DNA of 64,000 bases from Ostreococcus mediterraneus. Its lineage: Eukaryota > Chlorophyta > Mamiellophyceae > Mamiellales > Bathycoccaceae. Both the position numbers and the translations under genes were made by a program. Each line of letters opens with the position of its first letter. The first letter of the stretch is position 1. The stretch covers positions 677,788-741,787 of the forward strand of contig WMKK01000003.1 in assembly GCA_012295225.1 (NCBI GenBank), in the 5' to 3' direction. This document shows, one piece after another, positions 59,648-64,000 of this stretch. The notes below the pieces were generated by a model. That model did no database searches and was not told the DNA's origin. It was given only the letters and a program-made list of their open reading frames with translations.

Positions 59648-60424
59648 ATGCGTCCGCTCGAGGAGTCCGAGCTCGAACAAGTGTTGACCAAGCTCTTTTC
59701 GTTTGTCGGAAAGAACATTGAGAATATCCTCCAGCGCACGGATGCGCCGCATTCTTTGCGTTTGCATAAGAAACGTGTGTATTACGTGCGGGATGATGTG
59801 ATGAAACGCGCGGTGTCGATCGGGCGCGATCAGCTCGTGAGCTTGGGGTTGTGCATAGGGAAGTTTACGCACAGCGACAAGTTCAAGTTGATGGTCGGGG
59901 CGTTGGATTTATTGGCGGCGCATGCGAAATATAAGGTACGTGCGCGTGGGAAAGAGTGTGCTTGTATCGCCCACGCCCGATGATTGAAGCACATTCAGTC
60001 TTCAAACTGATTTAACGATGAAGAAGACGTGTTCTTATATACGTACGCGAAGAGGGCGAGCGGCGTCGACGGCTGCGGACGACGTCGCGCTCTGTTAAAT
60101 GTACATGCGTCTCGTTCGCGCACTAACCTCGGCGTGCTTGACGTATTCAAATAGATGTGGGTGAAACCAACGTCAGAGATGAGTTTCTTGTACGGAAATC
60201 ACTTGTTGAAGAGCGGTTTGGGGCGGATTTCAGAAAACACGCCGGCAAACGCGGGCGTCGTCATTTATTCCATGTCGGATATTCCCATTGGATTCGGCGT
60301 CGCGGCGAAGAGCACGCAGGATTGCCGAAAATTAGACCCGAGTGCAATCGTGGCCTTTCACATGTCGGATGTTGGGGAGTATTTGCGCGCCGAAGACGAC
60401 ATGGTGCAAGGTAAAAAGGATTGA
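59648..60424 (+). CDS. NIP7: 60S ribosome biogenesis protein NIP7, two exons
   Basis: Exons 59648-59935 and 60155-60424 give 185 residues. The intron (59936-60154) has donor GTACGT, CTAAC at 60123-60127 and acceptor ATAG. Protein: [20 protein letters not shown], then [16 protein letters not shown] and [14 protein letters not shown] in exon 1; exon 2 has [16 protein letters not shown] and [17 protein letters not shown], the PUA-like RNA-binding end. Splicing gives AKYK joined to MWVKPTSE, matching the AKYKVWIKP of known NIP7. NIP7 binds pre-60S particles and helps 27S rRNA processing. It is head to head with SF3B4. Confidence 0.94.
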
Positions 60425-60528
60425 GTTCGCATGTTTGTAATCATCATTTAGCTTCTCTAGTTTTCATTCTACATGTGTCACATCGTCGTCGTCGTTGCTC
60501 ATCGTCATTCATCGCGTGCTATCTTCAT

Positions 60529-61488
60529 CTAATCATCAATTCCATCCGCTTCATCTTGTACGGGAATGCGAACCATAAATCCAACCGAATCGCCTTCCTG
60601 TTCGGTTTGGGCGCCGTACCGAAACACCATTTCTAGAAAATTCCCGCGCGCCGCTAAACCAATCAATAAATTACTCGGATTACTCGAGCATCCGAGCAAG
60701 CCGCGCGATAAATGCTTGATGTTTACGCGCACCGTACTACCCACGCCGGTGGATTTAATCTCTGCTAATCGCGCGCTCACTGTGGCTGGTTCGCGCGCGT
60801 GTTCGTCGTACTCGTCGGCATCCGTCGGCAACACGCGCAACCCGCGATACTCCGTCCCGAGTACGCTCACAGAATATTTACTCGCGCTCAGATACAACGC
60901 CCCCGTGCGTGTCGTAGTAATCTCCACGCTCTCACTGACTTTCGAAAACCGCTCGATGGTCTCACGTATTGACTCCAACGCGTATCGGTCGGCGTCGAGC
61001 CAATACGGCACGTCGACGACATTCGCCCCGACGAGCGTCTCGTACGCCTCCACCTCCATTCTATTCAGCGGTCCAACCACTGGCACGTCTTGCGACACAT
61101 CCACCACACACTGTACTGTGGTAAAATTCACAAATGGCATCGAACGAGTGGATATTTCCGGAGATAGCACGCGTTTAATCAACTTGACATCCACGCTTCG
61201 CGCCTCCACGCCGATCAACCCTCTGAGCACGCGCGCCAATTGCATGGGCTCCAATTTCACCGCAATCTTATCCGCATTCACGCTCGAAATCTTGTACGAT
61301 TCAAAAATTTCATCCACTCTAAAGTCCACGTGCGTTTCCACGCCCCCGCCCACGCGCGCGCTCGCGCAAATGTACAGCGTAGATGGTGTCAACAAGAGCA
61401 CGCATTCGCTCCCGAGTTTATCGAATATCGGCACGAATCGATCGAGCCAGCGCGCACCGACGTCTCCGAGCGTGGCTTTGAACTTCAT
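60529..61488 (-). CDS. HUS1: checkpoint clamp subunit HUS1
   Basis: 319 residues from the Met at 61488 (MKFKATLGDVGARWLDRFVP, the family's start). The first half is a PCNA-like beta-alpha fold with LLLTPSTLYICASARVGGG; the second half has VNIKHLSRGLLGCSS, which fits the second PCNA-like repeat, and it ends VRIPVQDEADGIDD. HUS1 pairs with RAD1 and RAD9 in the 9-1-1 ring, loaded at damage to activate ATR. The length is near the usual 280-320. An upstream Met at 61554 adds an Arg-rich stretch that would overlap the divergent RECQL4 gene. HUS1 and RECQL4 start codons are 54 to 114 bases apart. Confidence 0.83.
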   Translation of the reverse strand: MKFKATLGDVGARWLDRFVPIFDKLGSECVLLLTPSTLYICASARVGGGVETHVDFRVDEIFESYKISSVNADKIAVKLEPMQLARVLRGLIGVEARSVDVKLIKRVLSPEISTRSMPFVNFTTVQCVVDVSQDVPVVGPLNRMEVEAYETLVGANVVDVPYWLDADRYALESIRETIERFSKVSESVEITTTRTGALYLSASKYSVSVLGTEYRGLRVLPTDADEYDEHAREPATVSARLAEIKSTGVGSTVRVNIKHLSRGLLGCSSNPSNLLIGLAARGNFLEMVFRYGAQTEQEGDSVGFMVRIPVQDEADGIDD

Positions 61489-61602
61489 CTCGACGTGAAG
61501 CGCGCGGTGGCACGAGCGACGACGCGATCGCGCGCGGCGCACAATGGCGCACACATTTCAAATTCATTTCGAGCTGTCACCACACAGCTCCGCGCGCGTG
61601 TC

Positions 61603-64000
61603 CATGGCGTCGCGCGTCGACATCGACGCGCTCAAGGCGCGAATCAAACGCTGGGAGCACGAGTTTCAAACTACGCACGCGCGCAGGCCCGTTCGCGCCG
61701 ACGTCGAGGCGGACGTCGCGGTGAAGACGATGTATTCTGAATACAAGGCGCTGAGCTGCGCGCGGCGCGAGTCGCGCACGCCCGAACGGCGCGCCACCGC
61801 CGCGGTCTCGCGCGCTGAAGACGACGCGAACGTCAAGACAGTGAGTTACCGCGATATTCAGCGCGGGTTGGCGGCGACGGAGAGCGGGGCTGATGACGAT
61901 GATGAGGCGATCGAGGCGACGCCAGTCAAGGCGACGCGGACGCGACCGGCAACGGAGCTCTCCTTGACGCCGAGGCGATCTCCGAGATTGGTGAACCGCA
62001 CGCGGAACGATGAAAATGGATGCGTGCCACCGTCGGTGGCGATGGGCGCGGTCGCACAGGCGTCAGTGATGCGACGGCCGTTGGTTGAGACGACGGTGTC
62101 GGTGAAGACGGATTTCGCGTCTCGCGTCGGCGGCGGCGCGACTTCGACGAAAGCTTTCGCGTCGCTGAAGAGTGCGCGCGAGCGCGCGATTGGAGAGGAT
62201 GGAAAAACTGTGCCATTGCTATGTGAGGCGACGATTGCGGCGATGCGTGACGGTGCGAATCGAGTGAAGAGGGAAACGATGGAGTTGGGCGTGAGCGCGA
62301 TGTTGAATGAGGACAAGACGAAAAAGCGAAGGAAAAAGGCGGATGCACCGGTGGTGGTGGGTGCGACAGCGGCGAGTGCTGTTGCGGTGGCACGAACGGG
62401 TGGCAATGCGTCGACGAGCGCGGCACGCGATGCAGGTGCGGCGACGTCGGAGCCGACAAAGCCTAAGACAGCTGCGGACATCCGCGCCGAATTCGAAGCT
62501 GAACAAAAGCGAGCCAAGTTAAAGGCGTCTAAGGGTAATTTTATTAAGACGAATTTGAAGCGCACGTACAAGTCCAAGGTAAAAAATGGTGCGCGTAAAA
62601 AGGCGGCGACGCACTATCGCTACGGTGGTGGTCGGCGAGGGAAGAATAAGGCGGAGGATCGCGAAGACGCGCCAAAGGTTGACGCCGAACCGCCTTCAAT
62701 TTGGGCGTCGGGCGACTGGACAGAGCCACCTCCCGAGGCGGATGTCGCCATGGTTGATAAGCTCACGCCGGCGAAGAAAGCGCTCAAGGCGAGAGAAGCT
62801 GCGGATGGCTTAGCACGCGAGTACATTACCGCTGCCGCCGCGGAGTGCGCCAAGGCGGAGGCTGAGCGCCGCGCTCGACTTGAAGTTGGACCAGAAATGC
62901 AAGCCGCAATCGCCCTCGCTGCGCGCGATCCAAGCGAAGAAAATCTCACTGATGTTTTAAAGCGTGGATTTGGCCACGATAACTTTCGACCTGGCCAGTT
63001 GGAGATTGTCCAGCGCGTGTTACGCGGGGAAAACACGTTGGCTATGCTGCCGACGGGCGCCGGGAAGAGTCTAACGTATCAACTTCCAGCCATGCTCCTT
63101 CCCGGGCTCACGCTTGTCGTGTCACCGTTACTCGCGCTCATGGCGGATCAGTTAGACTCACTTCCACCATCTCTACCAGGGGGGTCTTTACGAAGTGACA
63201 TGCATCGAAACGATATGTGGGAAACGTTGACGCGCTTGCGCGCTGGCGAATTCAAAGTTCTCTTCGTCTCCCCTGAACGACTATTGAATGAACACTTCGT
63301 GAACGACTTGTTAAATCTTCAAGGTGGGGTTTCCTTGGCGGTGATTGACGAAGCACACTGCGTGAGTGAATGGTCGCACAATTTCCGCCCAGCTTATCAT
63401 CGACTGGGGCGTATTCTAGGCGATCGCGTGCAGGCAAAGACGACGCTCGCGCTCACCGCCACGGCGACGAAAAAGACCGAATTATCCCTCATCAAACAGC
63501 TCGGAATTCCAAGCGACGGTGTACTGCGCAATGTGCGCGTGCGTGATAATTTAATTTTATCCGTCATGCGTGTTCCAGAGCTCGCACGCGAAAAGACATT
63601 GCTACACATGTTAAAGTATGACGAATTACTCCAAACCGGAAGCGTCATCGTGTACACGTCTTTTCGAGCCGACGCCGATAAAGTGGCGACATACTTGTAT
63701 GATAACGGCATCAAAGCCAAATCGTATCATGCAAAACAAGAACCTGCGCAGCGGCGTCAGACACAGAGCGAATTCATGATGAGTAAGATTCGCGTCGTCG
63801 TCGCCACCATCGCGTTTGGCATGGGATTGGACAAATCTGACGTGCGCGCGGTGATAAATTTTGCCCTTCCGCGCTCGCCCGAAGCATACATCCAACAAGC
63901 TGGACGCGCAGGGCGCGATGGTGCACCGGCGGCGTGCATTACGTTTATCGATCCAGTGGATTATTTGCGCTCCAGATCGTTGACCTACGCGGATGGCGTC
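61603..64000 (+). CDS. RECQL4: RECQL4-type helicase with Sld2-like N-terminus (3' partial)
   Basis: The frame is open to the window edge; the 3' end is missing. The first residues, VDIDALKARIKRWEHEFQTT, then RPVRADVEADVAVKTMYSEY, match the N-terminal Sld2/DRC1 segment of RECQL4 (helix with W-E-x-x-F and a RPxxxDVE motif). A second Sld2-type block, GNFIKTNLKRTYKSK, lies near residue 310. The RecQ helicase core starts near residue 470: MLPTGAGKSLTYQLPA (Walker A), VVSPLLALMADQ, DEAHCVSEWSHNFRPAY, LTATATKK, VVVATIAFGMGLDKSDVRAV and QQAGRAGRDGAPAA. The sequence from 61603 to 64000 has no stop. The earlier Met at 61543 is an alternative start. In animals this protein helps assemble the CMG replicative helicase; here that is inference. 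Confidence 0.9.

Noticed and set aside
1-64000. tRNA, rRNA, CRISPR, transposon or virus-like elements
   Set aside because: I looked for tRNA B-box-like words, repeat-spacer arrays, terminal repeats and transposase, reverse transcriptase or capsid motifs in the gaps and reading frames and saw none. Short divergent RNAs cannot be excluded without a covariance search.

Overview
The window is nuclear DNA of a very compact green alga. It carries a chlorophyll a/b antenna gene, plastid ribosomal protein L34, plastid siroheme synthesis, plant-type SPIKE1/DOCK, OCP3-like and PPR-CBS genes. I count 37 protein genes in 64 kb, most without introns, with spacers from about 20 to a few hundred bases and a GC-rich, CG-dinucleotide-rich sequence. 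This fits a picoplanktonic prasinophyte of the Mamiellophyceae (Ostreococcus-like); that placement is inferred from gene content and architecture, not from a database match.

Left part (1-16.6 kb): the 3' end of an unknown gene, plastid bL34, a spliced light-harvesting gene, TFIIF alpha, a PGRMC-like cytochrome b5 protein, a DEAD-box helicase back to back with plastid uroporphyrinogen-III methyltransferase, an orphan EF-hand-like protein, ribosomal protein S16 in three exons, an MFS carrier back to back with an OCP3-like protein, and a purple acid phosphatase back to back with a JMJD8-like protein. Middle part (16.6-37.8 kb): a class III adenylate cyclase with a voltage-sensor-like N-terminus, an HPS5-like WD40/RING protein, an MTHFR-fold protein, V-ATPase subunit H, a small coiled-coil protein, a PPR-CBS protein, an FHA/coiled-coil protein, an F-box/beta-helix protein, glucosamine-6-phosphate synthase and a DHX35-like helicase. 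Right part (37.8-64 kb): a SPIKE1-like DOCK protein, a MER3/HFM1 helicase whose 5' exons I rebuilt from splice signals, a patatin-like lipase, ribose-5-phosphate isomerase, GDP-mannose dehydratase, an SLC4 anion transporter, three small membrane proteins, a LysM protein, SF3B4, NIP7, HUS1, and RECQL4 with its Sld2-like N-terminus running off the right edge.

Thirteen of the gene neighbours are head-to-head pairs, so most transcription must start from shared bidirectional regions, two of them only about 20 bases between candidate start codons. Eleven introns in eight genes were located. All use the donor GTRCGT and a CTRAC branch-like motif 24-40 bases before the acceptor, and splicing at these sites restores the reading frame and the expected protein family in each case. 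I saw no transposon, virus-like element, tRNA, rRNA or CRISPR array.

The genes do not form one pathway. Loose themes are genome maintenance (HUS1, RECQL4, MER3), RNA and ribosome biology (S16, L34, SF3B4, NIP7, DHX35, DEAD-box), endomembrane and sugar metabolism (V-ATPase H, HPS5-like, GFAT, GMD) and plastid function. The most unusual single protein is the voltage-sensor/cyclase fusion at 16677-19412.
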